A stretch of DNA of 64,000 nucleotides from Haemophilus parainfluenzae (GTDB lineage Bacteria > Pseudomonadota > Gammaproteobacteria > Enterobacterales > Pasteurellaceae), in NCBI RefSeq assembly GCF_900450995.1, contig NZ_UGHY01000002.1:248001-312000 (forward strand), written 5' to 3'. This document shows positions 18,548 to 27,791 of this stretch, in pieces (positions within the stretch are counted from its first letter, which is position 1; the number at the start of each line of letters is the position of its first letter). A model generated the notes under the pieces. The model saw only the letters and a program-made list of their open reading frames with translations. It had not been told where the DNA came from and searched no databases. The position numbers and the translations under genes were made by a program.

Positions 18548-19132
18548 ATGATGAAATTAACCCCATTTAAAAAACTCGCCTTCGTACTTGGTGCATCGAT
18601 TATGTTACAAGGCTGTGTAGCTGCTGTGCTTGGTGGTGCGGCTGCAGGTGCTAAAGTTACAACAGATCCTCGTACAATGGGGACGCAAGTCGATGATGAA
18701 ACTTTAGAAGTAAAAGTTGAAAATGCATTAGATAAGGATGCACAAATTAAATCGGAAGGTCGTGTACATGCCGTTTCTTATAGTGGCCGTGTATTATTAA
18801 TTGGTCAAGTACCGAGTGAAGGCGTAAAAGAAATTGCAACCAGTCTTACTAAAGGCGTAGATGGTGTGAATGATGTCTATAACGAATTACGTGTGGGCAA
18901 TAAAATTAACTTTGGTCAAATTACTAAAGACAGTTGGATTACCACACAAATTAAATCAAAACTCTTCGTTGGCGATAATGTAAAAGCAACAGATGTGAAA
19001 GTGATCACCGAAAATGGCGAAGTATTCTTACTCGGCAATCTTACCCGCTCACAAGCAGACTCAGCGGCAGAAATTGCAAGTAAAGTTACCGGTGTTCAAA
19101 AAGTCGTCAAAGTATTTAAATACTTGAATTAA
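18548..19132 (+). CDS. dolP: division/outer-membrane stress-associated BON-domain lipoprotein
   Basis: DolP (formerly YraP) is an outer-membrane lipoprotein that supports envelope integrity. The 194-residue protein has a signal ending MLQGC (Cys19 from the second Met), a GAAAGAKVTTDPRT segment, then two BON domains (about 50-115 and 130-192) with the typical VHAVSYSGRVLLIGQV and VKVITENGEVFLLGNL strands. Two adjacent ATG codons start the frame; AAGGAG lies 4 or 7 bases upstream, so the second ATG (18551) may be used. It closes the lpoA-yraN-diaA-dolP cluster. Confidence 0.93.
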   Translation: MMKLTPFKKLAFVLGASIMLQGCVAAVLGGAAAGAKVTTDPRTMGTQVDDETLEVKVENALDKDAQIKSEGRVHAVSYSGRVLLIGQVPSEGVKEIATSLTKGVDGVNDVYNELRVGNKINFGQITKDSWITTQIKSKLFVGDNVKATDVKVITENGEVFLLGNLTRSQADSAAEIASKVTGVQKVVKVFKYLN

Positions 19133-19150
19133 TTAAACTTTTAAACATTT

Positions 19151-19198
19151 AAGTGATCTGCCCCCAAAAGTTGGACAGTTTTTGGGGGCAGATCACTT
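19151..19198 (+). terminator. 48-bp perfect palindrome resembling paired IS3-family ends, acting as terminator
   Basis: A 19-bp stem (AAGTGATCTGCCCCCAAAA with its exact complement) surrounds a 10-base loop and ends in a T-run, 18 bp after dolP. The arm CTGCCCCCAAAAGTTGGACA resembles the terminal inverted repeat of IS150-group IS3 elements, so the palindrome looks like two IS ends fused head to head. There is no transposase or clear target duplication. Confidence 0.7.
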
Positions 19199-19332
19199 TT
19201 TTCTTTACAAAGATTTACAAAAAAGATCCTGCCTAAAAAAACATCACTTTAAAGATAAGTCATTTATTTTAAATGACTTATCTTTTGTCAATAATCTAAG
19301 TAAAAAATTTACCGCTTGAATTCAATTTTAAA

Positions 19333-19380
19333 ACACTCTATCTTGTGCACCATTATTTCCCCTAACACTATATCTTGTGT
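19333..19380 (+). promoter_or_regulatory. two NrdR boxes before nrdA
   Basis: Box 1 at 19333-19348 reads ACACTCTATCTTGTGC; box 2 at 19365-19380 reads ACACTATATCTTGTGT. Both fit the NrdR palindrome. Start-to-start spacing is 32 bp, three helical turns, as known for NrdR-repressed promoters. The regulator senses ATP/dATP and represses ribonucleotide reductase genes. Confidence 0.88.
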
Positions 19381-19416
19381 TTTATTCAATTCGTTTCTCT
19401 AGTAGGTTTATCTTCC

Positions 19417-21687
19417 ATGAACAAAGGATTAATGGTTACAAAGCGCGATGGCACGCTTGAACAAATCAATTTAGACAAAATTCACCGTGTGATTACTTGG
19501 GCGGCTGAAGGCTTGGAAAACGTGTCTGTTTCTCAAGTTGAATTGCGTTCTCATATTCAATTTTATGAAGGCATTCGTACGTCTGATATTCACGAAACGA
19601 TTATTAAAGCGGCAGCAGACCTAATTAGCAAAGATACTCCTGATTATCAATATCTTGCTGCACGTCTTGCGGTTTTCCATTTACGCAAAAAAGCGTATGG
19701 CCATTTTGATCCGCCACGTTTATACGATCATGTGAAAAAATTAGTGCGTATGGGCAAATATGATCCTGCTCTTTTAGCCGACTATACTCGTGAAGAATGG
19801 GATGAAATGGATGGGTTTATTGATCACTGGCGTGATATGACCTTTTCTTATGCCGCAGTAAAACAATTAGAAGGAAAATACTTAGTTCAAAACCGGGTAA
19901 CCGGTGAGATCTATGAATCTGCGCAATTCCTTTATTTATTAGTTGCAGCGAGCTTATTCTCAAAATATCCACAAGAAACCCGTTTGGATTATATTCGTCG
20001 TTTCTACGATGCGACCTCAACCTTTAAGATTTCTTTACCAACGCCTATCATGGCGGGGGTTCGTACGCCTACGCGTCAATTCAGCTCTTGTGTATTGATT
20101 GAATGTGGTGACAGCTTAGACTCTATCAACGCTACCTCTGCAGCAATCGTGAAATACGTTTCACAACGTGCAGGTATCGGGGTAAATGCAGGTGCAATTC
20201 GTGCGTTAGGTAGCCCAATTCGTGGTGGTGAAGCATTCCATACTGGTTGTATTCCATTCTATAAACACTTCCAAAGTGCCGTCAAATCTTGTTCACAAGG
20301 TGGCGTACGTGGTGGTGCGGCGACAGTTTACTACCCGATTTGGCACTTAGAAGTTGAAAGCTTATTAGTATTGAAAAATAACCGTGGTGTGGAAGATAAC
20401 CGTGTTCGTCACATGGACTACGGCGTACAGTTAAACAAATTAATGTATCAACGCTTAATTAAAGGTGCAGATATTACTTTATTCAGCCCTTCAGACGTAC
20501 CTGGACTTTATGAAGCTTTCTTTGCAGATCAAGATAAATTTGAAGAACTTTACGTGAAATACGAACAGGATCCAAATATCCGTAAACGTTCTGTAAAAGC
20601 CATTGAGTTATTCTCTTTATTAATGCAAGAACGTGCATCAACCGGTCGTATTTATATCCAAAACGTCGATCACTGTAATACTCACTCACCGTTTGATCCG
20701 CTTGTTGCACCAGTGCGTCAATCTAACTTATGTTTAGAAATTGCATTGCCAACTAAACCATTACAACATTTCCATGATGAAAATGGTGAAATTGCCCTTT
20801 GTACACTTTCTGCATTTAACTTGGGTAAATTAGATGATTTAGACGAGTTAGATAACTTGGCAGATCTTGCAGTACGTGCATTAGATGCATTACTAGATTA
20901 CCAAGGCTACCCTGTTCCAGCGGCAAAACGCTCTTCATTAGGTCGTCGTTCACTGGGTATCGGTGTCATTAATTATGCGTATTACTTAGCGAAAAATGGC
21001 GTGCGTTATTCTGATGGCTCAGCGAACGATTTAACTCACCGCACATTTGAAGCGATTCAATACTATCTATTGAAAGCCTCCATGAACTTAGCGAAAGAAT
21101 TAGGTGCATGCGAATACTTCAATGAAACCAATTACGCTAAAGGTATTTTACCAATCGATACCTATAAGAAAGATATCGATAACTTAACGCAAGAACCATT
21201 GCATTATGATTGGGAAACATTGCGCCAAGAAATCAAAGAATTCGGTTTACGTAACTCAACCTTGACCGCATTAATGCCGTCAGAAACTTCTTCACAGATT
21301 TCTAATGCAACAAATGGTATCGAACCTCCACGTGGTCATGTGAGTATTAAAGCATCAAAAGATGGTATCTTAAGACAAGTTGTACCGGATTATGAAAACT
21401 TAAGTGATAACTATGAGTTGCTTTGGGATATTCCAAGCAATGACGGTTACTTACACTTAGTGGGCATTATGCAAAAATTCGTAGACCAAGCGATCTCTGC
21501 AAATACAAACTACGATCCGAAACGTTTTGAAGACGGTAAAGTGCCAATGAAAGTGTTGTTAAAAGATCTTTTAACCGCTTACAAATACGGCTTAAAAACC
21601 CTCTACTATCAAAACACCCGTGATGGTGCCGAAGACAGCCAAGAAGATTTAGATGACGGCTGTGCTGGTGGGGCGTGTAAGATTTAG
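19417..21687 (+). CDS. nrdA: class Ia ribonucleoside-diphosphate reductase, alpha subunit
   Basis: NrdA is the catalytic subunit that reduces NDPs to dNDPs. I start at ATG 19417 (MNKGLMVTKRDG, 756 residues); an upstream in-frame ATG would read through the second NrdR box. An N-terminal ATP-cone (about 5-95) sets allosteric activity. The catalytic cysteines lie in QFSSCVLIE, SNLCLEI and ALCTLSAFN, and the re-reducing pair is in the C-terminal tail GCAGGACKI. Upstream lie two NrdR boxes. Downstream come a 104-aa unknown gene and nrdB. Confidence 0.97.
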   Translation: MNKGLMVTKRDGTLEQINLDKIHRVITWAAEGLENVSVSQVELRSHIQFYEGIRTSDIHETIIKAAADLISKDTPDYQYLAARLAVFHLRKKAYGHFDPPRLYDHVKKLVRMGKYDPALLADYTREEWDEMDGFIDHWRDMTFSYAAVKQLEGKYLVQNRVTGEIYESAQFLYLLVAASLFSKYPQETRLDYIRRFYDATSTFKISLPTPIMAGVRTPTRQFSSCVLIECGDSLDSINATSAAIVKYVSQRAGIGVNAGAIRALGSPIRGGEAFHTGCIPFYKHFQSAVKSCSQGGVRGGAATVYYPIWHLEVESLLVLKNNRGVEDNRVRHMDYGVQLNKLMYQRLIKGADITLFSPSDVPGLYEAFFADQDKFEELYVKYEQDPNIRKRSVKAIELFSLLMQERASTGRIYIQNVDHCNTHSPFDPLVAPVRQSNLCLEIALPTKPLQHFHDENGEIALCTLSAFNLGKLDDLDELDNLADLAVRALDALLDYQGYPVPAAKRSSLGRRSLGIGVINYAYYLAKNGVRYSDGSANDLTHRTFEAIQYYLLKASMNLAKELGACEYFNETNYAKGILPIDTYKKDIDNLTQEPLHYDWETLRQEIKEFGLRNSTLTALMPSETSSQISNATNGIEPPRGHVSIKASKDGILRQVVPDYENLSDNYELLWDIPSNDGYLHLVGIMQKFVDQAISANTNYDPKRFEDGKVPMKVLLKDLLTAYKYGLKTLYYQNTRDGAEDSQEDLDDGCAGGACKI

Positions 21688-21702
21688 TTTTAAGGATATA
21701 AC

Positions 21703-22017
21703 ATGATAATTTCATTATCTTTTAGCTCTAAATTTTTAACTGGTTATTCTAAAAGCTATTTAGAAGAGTTTATTCGTTTTTCTCAAAATAAAGTGGCTAA
21801 AATTTATCCTGATTGCCAATTAAAAATTAGATCTTTAGGACAAATTTATTTGTCATCCGTAAATCTGTCAGAATTAACTTACATTGCCTATCCAGCAATG
21901 GAAGAACCGATTCGTACAATTTGTATCACTATAGGGCGATTGTTGCCCCAATTATGGGAACAATTTGTAAAAGAAAACCCATCTGATAGCGCAAGCGTCC
22001 ACGCTTGTGCTAAGTAA
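21703..22017 (+). CDS. unrecognised 104-aa protein inside the nrdAB operon
   Basis: The ATG at 21703 has a good AAGGATA Shine-Dalgarno, and the frame starts 15 bases after the nrdA stop, so it is probably cotranscribed and translated. The product is soluble, mixed charge, with SFSSKFLTGYSKSYLEEFIRFSQ at the start and a hydrophobic centre (YIAYPAMEEPIRTICITIGRLLPQLWEQFV). I do not recognise a family. The last 10 residues (DSASVHACAK) are encoded by a dyad repeat, so the original C-terminus was probably near residue 93. nrdA and nrdB are usually adjacent. Confidence 0.6.
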   Translation: MIISLSFSSKFLTGYSKSYLEEFIRFSQNKVAKIYPDCQLKIRSLGQIYLSSVNLSELTYIAYPAMEEPIRTICITIGRLLPQLWEQFVKENPSDSASVHACAK

Positions 22018-22051
22018 ATAAACTAAAGGCACAAGCGAAGACGCTTGCGCC
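21988..22051. repeat. tandem pair of intergenic dyad repeats between the 104-aa gene and nrdB
   Basis: Unit 1 (21988-22011) is AGCGCAAGCGT-CC-ACGCTTGTGCT; unit 2 (22028-22051) is GGCACAAGCG-AAGA-CGCTTGCGCC. Each is a near-perfect hairpin with one G-T type mismatch, and the units can also pair with each other. They look like a dispersed Haemophilus-type dyad element. Unit 1 overlaps the 3' end of the upstream reading frame; both may stabilise or process the nrdAB mRNA. Confidence 0.7.
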
Positions 22052-22114
22052 AGCATGAAAAAACATTTTAAAAACTGACCGCACTTTACTCATAAGATTA
22101 AAGGACAAACAAAA

Positions 22115-23245
22115 ATGGCATACACCACTTTCTCACAAAACAAAAACGACCAGTTAAAAGAACCGATGTTCTTTGGTCAAAACGTTAACGTTGCGCGTTA
22201 CGATCAACAAAAATATGAGACTTTTGAAAAGCTCATTGAAAAACAACTTTCTTTCTTCTGGCGTCCGGAAGAAGTGGATGTGTCGCAAGACCGTATCGAC
22301 TATGCGGCGTTACCTGAACATGAAAAACATATTTTCATCAGCAACTTAAAATATCAAACCCTGTTGGATTCTATTCAAGGTCGTAGTCCAAACGTGGCGT
22401 TGTTGCCGTTGGTGTCTATTCCGGAATTAGAAACCTGGATCGAAACCTGGACGTTCTCCGAAACCATCCACTCCCGTTCTTACACGCACATTATTCGTAA
22501 CATTGTGAACGATCCGTCTGTCGTGTTTGATGACATCGTAACTAACGAAGAAATCATCAAACGCGCACGTGATATTTCCTCTTACTACGATGATTTAATC
22601 CGCGACAGCCAACTTTATAGCCTGTACGGCGAGGGCACTTACGCTGTAGATGGCAAAGAATGTATCGTCACCTTACGTAATTTGAAAAAACAACTTTACC
22701 TTTGCTTGATGAGTGTGAACGCACTTGAAGCAATTCGTTTCTACGTATCTTTCGCTTGTTCGTTTGCCTTTGCAGAACGTCAATTAATGGAAGGTAATGC
22801 AAAAATCATTAAATTTATCGCACGTGATGAAGCTTTACACTTAACGGGTACACAGCACATTTTAAACATTATGGCTGCAGGCCAAGACGATCCTGAAATG
22901 GCAGAAATTGCGGAAGAATGTAAACAGGAAGCCTATGATTTATTCTTAGCCGCAGCAGAACAAGAAAAAGAATGGGCAGATTACTTATTCAAAGATGGTT
23001 CAATGATTGGTTTGAACAAAGACATTTTGGTGCAATACGTGGAATATATCACCAATATCCGTATGCAAGCCGTTGGTCTTCCATTACCATTTGGTGCACG
23101 TTCTAATCCAATTCCATGGATTAATGCATGGCTTGTTTCTGACAACGTACAAGTGGCGCCACAAGAAGTGGAAGTGAGTTCTTACCTTGTGGGTCAAATT
23201 GACTCAAAAGTAGACACCAAAGATTTTGATAATTTCGATCTATAA
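22115..23245 (+). CDS. nrdB: class Ia ribonucleoside-diphosphate reductase, beta subunit
   Basis: NrdB houses the di-iron centre and tyrosyl radical used by NrdA. In 376 residues, the iron/radical segment [19 protein letters not shown] is near 110-130 (the radical Tyr follows HSRS), with further ligands in [30 protein letters not shown] near 215-245. The C-terminus [11 protein letters not shown] matches the peptide that docks on NrdA. AAAGGAC precedes the ATG, and an uptake signal lies just upstream (22078-22086). The usual enterobacterial yfaE ferredoxin gene is not directly downstream. Confidence 0.97.
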   Translation: MAYTTFSQNKNDQLKEPMFFGQNVNVARYDQQKYETFEKLIEKQLSFFWRPEEVDVSQDRIDYAALPEHEKHIFISNLKYQTLLDSIQGRSPNVALLPLVSIPELETWIETWTFSETIHSRSYTHIIRNIVNDPSVVFDDIVTNEEIIKRARDISSYYDDLIRDSQLYSLYGEGTYAVDGKECIVTLRNLKKQLYLCLMSVNALEAIRFYVSFACSFAFAERQLMEGNAKIIKFIARDEALHLTGTQHILNIMAAGQDDPEMAEIAEECKQEAYDLFLAAAEQEKEWADYLFKDGSMIGLNKDILVQYVEYITNIRMQAVGLPLPFGARSNPIPWINAWLVSDNVQVAPQEVEVSSYLVGQIDSKVDTKDFDNFDL

Positions 23246-23259
23246 TTCTTAATATCGCT

Positions 23260-23319
23260 AAAAGTGCGCTCAACTTTTCAAACGTTTTTAAAAACGCTGA
23301 TAAAATTGACCGCACTTTT
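23260..23319 (+). terminator. terminator of nrdB
   Basis: AAAAGTGCGCTCAA pairs with TTGACCGCACTTTT with one mismatch, enclosing a second stem of AACGTTTTT/AAAACG type, followed by T's. One arm is an intact uptake signal and the other a one-base variant (GCGCT). Confidence 0.8.
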
Positions 23320-23538
23320 TTATTTATATTTTTATATAGTAGCCCACAATCTAGAAATAAGTATTAATGCTATAAAATTACATGATTTCTCTTGCTACTA
23401 TTCAATTTGTTAAACTTTCTGACTAAAAAAGATGACTTAATTAAAAAAGGCTTAACAAAAAACAATGCTATAGGTAGAATAAGGAAATTCTATTTTTAAT
23501 AAATCACATTCTAAGTAAAAACTAACGAGGTAAAGGAT

Positions 23539-25047
23539 ATGTCAGAACAAGAAGTGAAAGAATTAGATCTCCATGGCGAAATGCTCGTTCGCCGTGAAAA
23601 ATTAGCCGCATTACGCACAAAAGGTAATGCGTTTCCAAACCAATTCCGTCGTGACGCCCTTGCCCAAGATTTACATGATAAGTACGAAGCCGAAGAGGGC
23701 GAAGTATTAAAAGAAAAAGCCATTGAAGTAGCCGTTGCCGGTCGTATTATGACTCGTCGTGCAATGGGGAAAGCCACCTTTATTACCTTACAAGATATGA
23801 GTGGCAAAATTCAATTATACGTTGCTCGTGATAACCTTCCTGAAGGCGTTTATGCTGAAGATGTGGGTAGCTGGGATTTAGGTGATATTATTGGCGTGAA
23901 AGGTACACTTTTCAAAACTAAAACCAATGAATTAACCATCAAAACAACTGAAGTTCAACTTTTAACCAAAGCACTTCGTCCGTTACCAAACAAATTCCAT
24001 GGTTTAACCGACATGGAAGCACGTTATCGTCAACGTTACTTAGATTTAATTTCTAATGAAGAATCTCGTCGTACTTTTGTGATTCGTTCAAAAGTGGTGG
24101 CGGGTATTCGTGAGTTCTTTATTTCTAAAGGCTTCATGGAAGTTGAAACGCCTATGCTACAAGTGATTCCAGGTGGTGCGTCTGCTCGTCCATTTATCAC
24201 TCACCATAATGCATTAGACGTTGATATGTATCTTCGTATTGCGCCAGAACTTTACTTAAAACGTTTAGTAGTTGGTGGTTTTGAACGCGTATTCGAATTA
24301 AACCGTAACTTCCGTAATGAAGGGGTTTCTGTTCGTCATAACCCTGAATTCACTATGCTTGAATACTACCAAGCTTATGCGGATTATCATGATTTAATGG
24401 ATAACACCGAAGAATTATTACGAAAACTAGCCATTGATATTCTTGGTACAACCATTGTGAAATACGGTGATTTAGAATTTGACTTCGGCAAACCATTTGA
24501 GCGTATTACATTACATGATGCAACTGTAAAATATGGTGCTGATAAAGGTATCGTAAAAGAAGATCTTTATGATTTCGATCGTGCAAAAGCAACAGCTGAA
24601 CGCTTAGGTATCGAAGTACAAAAATCTTGGGGCTTAGGCTCTATCGTGAATGCTATCTTTGAAGAAGTGGCTGAACATCACTTAATTCAACCAACCTTCT
24701 TAATGGCACATCCAGCTGAGATTTCACCACTTGCACGCCGTAATGATGAAAATCCAGAAGTAACAGACCGTTTTGAATTATTCATCGGTGGACGCGAAAT
24801 TGGTAACGGCTTCTCAGAATTAAACGATGCCGAAGACCAAAACGAACGTTTTGATGCACAAGTTGCAGCGAAAGAAGCGGGTGATGATGAAGCGATGTTT
24901 AAAGATGATGACTTCGTTGTTGCACTTGAACACGGTTTACCACCAACAGCAGGTGAAGGTTTAGGTATCGACCGCTTAGCAATGCTTTACGCTAATGCCC
25001 CATCTATCCGGGATGTGATCCTATTCCCTGCAATGCGTCAAAAATAA
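23539..25047 (+). CDS. lysS: lysyl-tRNA synthetase (class II)
   Basis: LysS charges tRNA-Lys. The 502-residue protein has an N-terminal OB-fold anticodon-binding domain (about 60-150) and a class II catalytic core: motif 1 around [21 protein letters not shown] near 195, motif 2 [23 protein letters not shown] near 255, and motif 3 [10 protein letters not shown] near 478. A strong GAGG...AAGGA precedes the ATG. The roughly 220-bp AT-rich stretch upstream (23320-23538) shows only the promoter area; I see no riboswitch there, and prfB is not adjacent in this window. Confidence 0.97.
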   Translation: MSEQEVKELDLHGEMLVRREKLAALRTKGNAFPNQFRRDALAQDLHDKYEAEEGEVLKEKAIEVAVAGRIMTRRAMGKATFITLQDMSGKIQLYVARDNLPEGVYAEDVGSWDLGDIIGVKGTLFKTKTNELTIKTTEVQLLTKALRPLPNKFHGLTDMEARYRQRYLDLISNEESRRTFVIRSKVVAGIREFFISKGFMEVETPMLQVIPGGASARPFITHHNALDVDMYLRIAPELYLKRLVVGGFERVFELNRNFRNEGVSVRHNPEFTMLEYYQAYADYHDLMDNTEELLRKLAIDILGTTIVKYGDLEFDFGKPFERITLHDATVKYGADKGIVKEDLYDFDRAKATAERLGIEVQKSWGLGSIVNAIFEEVAEHHLIQPTFLMAHPAEISPLARRNDENPEVTDRFELFIGGREIGNGFSELNDAEDQNERFDAQVAAKEAGDDEAMFKDDDFVVALEHGLPPTAGEGLGIDRLAMLYANAPSIRDVILFPAMRQK

Positions 25048-25064
25048 TTAAATTAAAATAACAT

Positions 25065-25090
25065 AAAAGGAAGTCTACGGGCTTCCTTTT
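25065..25090 (+). terminator. terminator of lysS
   Basis: AAAAGGAAG pairs with CTTCCTTTT around an 8-base loop, followed by T's. Confidence 0.88.
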
Positions 25091-25099
25091 TTATTCTGT

Positions 25100-25129
25100 A
25101 AAAGTGCGGTTATTTTTAACCGCACTTTT
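25100..25129. repeat. inverted uptake-signal pair
   Basis: AAAAGTGCGGTTA and TAACCGCACTTTT form a perfect 13-bp stem with a TTTT loop. It lies between the lysS terminator and the terminator of the convergent methyltransferase gene, a backup terminator in both directions. Confidence 0.88.
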
Positions 25130-25134
25130 ATGAA

Positions 25135-25168
25135 AAAAGAGATAACCATCTTAACGATTATCTCTTTT
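25135..25168 (-). terminator. terminator of the MetE-like gene
   Basis: AAAAGAGATAA pairs with TTATCTCTTTT around a 12-base loop, with an A-run on the plus strand, 17 bp beyond the minus-strand stop. Confidence 0.85.
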
Positions 25169-25184
25169 ACATTCCAATTTGAAA

Positions 25185-26330
25185 TTATTTACCCCAAACT
25201 TCTTCCACGATACTACGGATAAATTCGAGTTTCTTCCATTGTTGTTCTTCTGTCAGGATATTACCCTCTTCCGTTGAAGCAAAACCACATTGTGGACTTA
25301 AGCAAAGTTGATTGATATCCACATATTGCGCTGCTTCTTTAATACGAGCAATAATTTCATCACGGTTTTCTAACTCGCCAGATTTAGAGGTAATCAATCC
25401 TAATACCACTTGTTGATTTTTAATAAAGCGTAAAGGTTTGAAATCACCAGCACGATCACTGTCATACTCCAAGAAGAAACCATCCACATTACAGTGTCCA
25501 AATAAGGTTTCTGCAATAGGCTCATAACCACCAGCGGAGAACCAAGTTGAACGGAAGTTACCACGGCAAATATGCATTGTAATCGCTAAATCAGCCGGTT
25601 TCGCTGCCACGATTTTATTTAACATATACACATAATCTTTAGCAATTTGATCTAAATCTAAACCACGTTCAGTATAGGTTTTACGTTTATCTTCCGCACA
25701 GAATTCGCCCCAACTTGTATCATCCAACTGTAAGTTACGACAGCCTAATTTATAGAAGATATTCATTGCATCAATATAAGCATCAGCAATCTCATCTAAT
25801 AACAACTGATTGTTATCTTTATAACGTTCAATTGGCTGATAATCTGTGGCACGTACGGTACAAATTAAATGAAGCATAGACGGAGAAGGAATCGTTAATT
25901 TAACTTCAGTCTCCCTTGCAATTTTTTGTAATGAGCGATAATGTTCAACAAACGGATGGCTCTCTGAAAAACCAATTTTATCCACAATTTTTAATGTTTT
26001 TGGACGTACATTATCATGTTTAAATTGTACTGAAAATTTTTCGGCATCCACTTCTTTCACGCCATCTAATGCGGCTAAGAAATCTAAATGCCAAAAAGTA
26101 CGACGAAATTCACCATCAGTCACCGCATGTAATCCGACATTTTTTTGATGCTCTACCAATTTTGCAATTTCTACATCTTCAACTTGCGTTAAATCAGCAC
26201 AAGAAATATCACCACAACTACATTGATGACGAGCCTGTTTTAAAGTCTCTGGACGTAAAAAACTGCCTACAATATCAAAACGATATGGCGCAGAAGTACG
26301 AATAGTGGCATTGGGAAAAAGTTTACTCAT
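25185..26330 (-). CDS. cobalamin-independent methionine synthase-like protein (short MetE/YxjG type)
   Basis: This 381-residue protein corresponds to the catalytic C-terminal half of MetE, as in B. subtilis YxjG/YxjH. The zinc ligands are present: His253 and Cys255 in MHICRGN, Glu288 in FLEYD, and Cys348 in LSPQCGF. It should move a methyl group to homocysteine or a related thiol; without the N-terminal half the methyl donor is uncertain. A MetJ-type operator lies about 70 bp upstream, supporting a methionine role. An N-terminal CxCxxxxC stretch (residues 37-44) is extra. It is transcribed alone, convergent with lysS. Confidence 0.88.
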   Translation of the reverse strand: MSKLFPNATIRTSAPYRFDIVGSFLRPETLKQARHQCSCGDISCADLTQVEDVEIAKLVEHQKNVGLHAVTDGEFRRTFWHLDFLAALDGVKEVDAEKFSVQFKHDNVRPKTLKIVDKIGFSESHPFVEHYRSLQKIARETEVKLTIPSPSMLHLICTVRATDYQPIERYKDNNQLLLDEIADAYIDAMNIFYKLGCRNLQLDDTSWGEFCAEDKRKTYTERGLDLDQIAKDYVYMLNKIVAAKPADLAITMHICRGNFRSTWFSAGGYEPIAETLFGHCNVDGFFLEYDSDRAGDFKPLRFIKNQQVVLGLITSKSGELENRDEIIARIKEAAQYVDINQLCLSPQCGFASTEEGNILTEEQQWKKLEFIRSIVEEVWGK

Positions 26331-26394
26331 TTTGCTTTCCTATGTTTAATTAATTCTAAGACGGGCTGAGTGTAACAAAATGAACGTCTTCATT

Positions 26395-26418
26395 AAAGGT
26401 TTAGACGTCTAGATGGAT
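26395..26418 (-). promoter_or_regulatory. MetJ-type operator (tandem met boxes)
   Basis: AGACGTCT at 26403-26410 is a perfect met box. The adjacent octamers on both sides (26395-26402 and 26411-26418) each match at 5 of 8 positions, giving the tandem arrangement MetJ needs. An offset GAACGTCT lies at 26382-26389. MetJ with SAM should repress the methyltransferase gene. Confidence 0.68.
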
Positions 26419-26472
26419 GTGAATTTTATTGTAATTTTATATGAATGGAATTGATATAAAATTTAAAAAGAA

Positions 26473-26513
26473 AAAGTGCGGTTTAAATTTCTCTTAAATT
26501 TTTACCGCACTTT
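26473..26513 (-). terminator. uptake-signal terminator of codA
   Basis: AAAGTGCGGT and ACCGCACTTT (inner TAAA/TTTA pairing possible) form a stem 7 bp beyond the codA stop; plus-strand A-run gives a T-run on the minus strand. Confidence 0.85.
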
Positions 26514-26519
26514 CAGTAA

Positions 26520-27782
26520 TTAACGATAGTTTACTTGTTCACTATCGGATAAATGAATGGTAGTTTTTGCCAGCTGTATCTCAGAAATCACCTTACCATG
26601 ACGAATAGAATAACGAGTAGGAACTTGACGGCGTACGGCATCAAAGCCATTTTCTGCAGGCAATACAATAAAGTTTGCACTATTACCTTCTTGGATTCCA
26701 TAATCTGTTAAACCTAATGCTTTCGCACTATTTTCAGTGACCAATTTCAAACCATCATTAATTTGACCATATCCCATTAACTGGCAAACATGTAATCCCA
26801 TGTGTAATACCTGTAGCATATTCGCTGTACCGAGCGGATACCAAGGATCAAACACATCATCATGACCAAAACAAACATTGATGTTATTTTTAAGCATCTC
26901 TTTTACTCGTGTTACACCACGACGTTTTGGATAGGTATCAAAGCGTCCTTGAAGATGAATATTCACTAATGGATTTGCCACGAAATGAATTTTTGACATT
27001 TTTAGTAATCGGAAAAGGCGTGATGCATAAGCATTATTATATGAGTGCATGGCCGTTGTATGGCTTGCTGTTACCTTTTCCCCCATGTCATATTTCAAGG
27101 CTAACGCCGCGACAGTTTCAACAAAACGAGATTGTTCATCATCAATTTCATCACAATGGATATCAATCTGTTTGTTGTACTTACTAGCAATATCAAAAGC
27201 GATATGCATAGATTCCACTCCATATTCACGGGTAAATTCAAAGTGTGGAATACCTCCAACAACATCAGCCCCCATCTCCATAGCCTGATCTAATAGTTTC
27301 TCGCCATTTAGATAAGACAAAATACCTTCTTGTGGAAATGCAACAATCTGTAAATCCACCCAAGGGGCGATTTCTTTTTTAACTTCAAGCATGGCTTTTA
27401 ATGCTGTTAATGTTGGATCAGAGACATCAACATGAGTACGGACATACTGAACTCCATTTGCAATCTGCCATTTTAATGTCTTCCATGCTCGAGATTTTAC
27501 ATCTTCATGGCTTAATAATGATTTACGCTCAGCCCAACGCTCAATCCCTTCAAATAAGGTACCAGATTGATTCCAATTAGGCTGCCCTGCTGTTTGTGTT
27601 GCATCTAAATGAATATGAGGTTCTACAAATGGAGGATAAATAATACCTTCTTCACCATCGAGTATCTCACCCGAATAATTAAAAACCTCATTTTGAGAAA
27701 AAATTCGACTAATTTTTCCCTCTTCAATTAAAATCTGCCATAACCCTTCTCGATTATGAATATGTACATTTTTAACTAACAT
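26520..27782 (-). CDS. codA: cytosine deaminase
   Basis: CodA hydrolyses cytosine to uracil for pyrimidine salvage. The 420-residue amidohydrolase shows HIHLDATQT (metal His56/58), [10 protein letters not shown] near 210 (His plus catalytic Glu), [11 protein letters not shown] near 242, and [10 protein letters not shown] near 310 (metal Asp). Start and end match E. coli CodA. It lies 9 bp after codB in a codBA operon preceded by a PurR box. If codB is truly broken, CodA would have only salvage from internal or other transport sources. Confidence 0.95.
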   Translation of the reverse strand: MLVKNVHIHNREGLWQILIEEGKISRIFSQNEVFNYSGEILDGEEGIIYPPFVEPHIHLDATQTAGQPNWNQSGTLFEGIERWAERKSLLSHEDVKSRAWKTLKWQIANGVQYVRTHVDVSDPTLTALKAMLEVKKEIAPWVDLQIVAFPQEGILSYLNGEKLLDQAMEMGADVVGGIPHFEFTREYGVESMHIAFDIASKYNKQIDIHCDEIDDEQSRFVETVAALALKYDMGEKVTASHTTAMHSYNNAYASRLFRLLKMSKIHFVANPLVNIHLQGRFDTYPKRRGVTRVKEMLKNNINVCFGHDDVFDPWYPLGTANMLQVLHMGLHVCQLMGYGQINDGLKLVTENSAKALGLTDYGIQEGNSANFIVLPAENGFDAVRRQVPTRYSIRHGKVISEIQLAKTTIHLSDSEQVNYR

Positions 27783-27791
27783 CCGTTTTCC

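Noticed and set aside
23320..23538. Regulatory RNA or small gene before lysS
   Set aside because: AT-rich sequence with no conserved motif, stable hairpin or frame with a ribosome-binding site.
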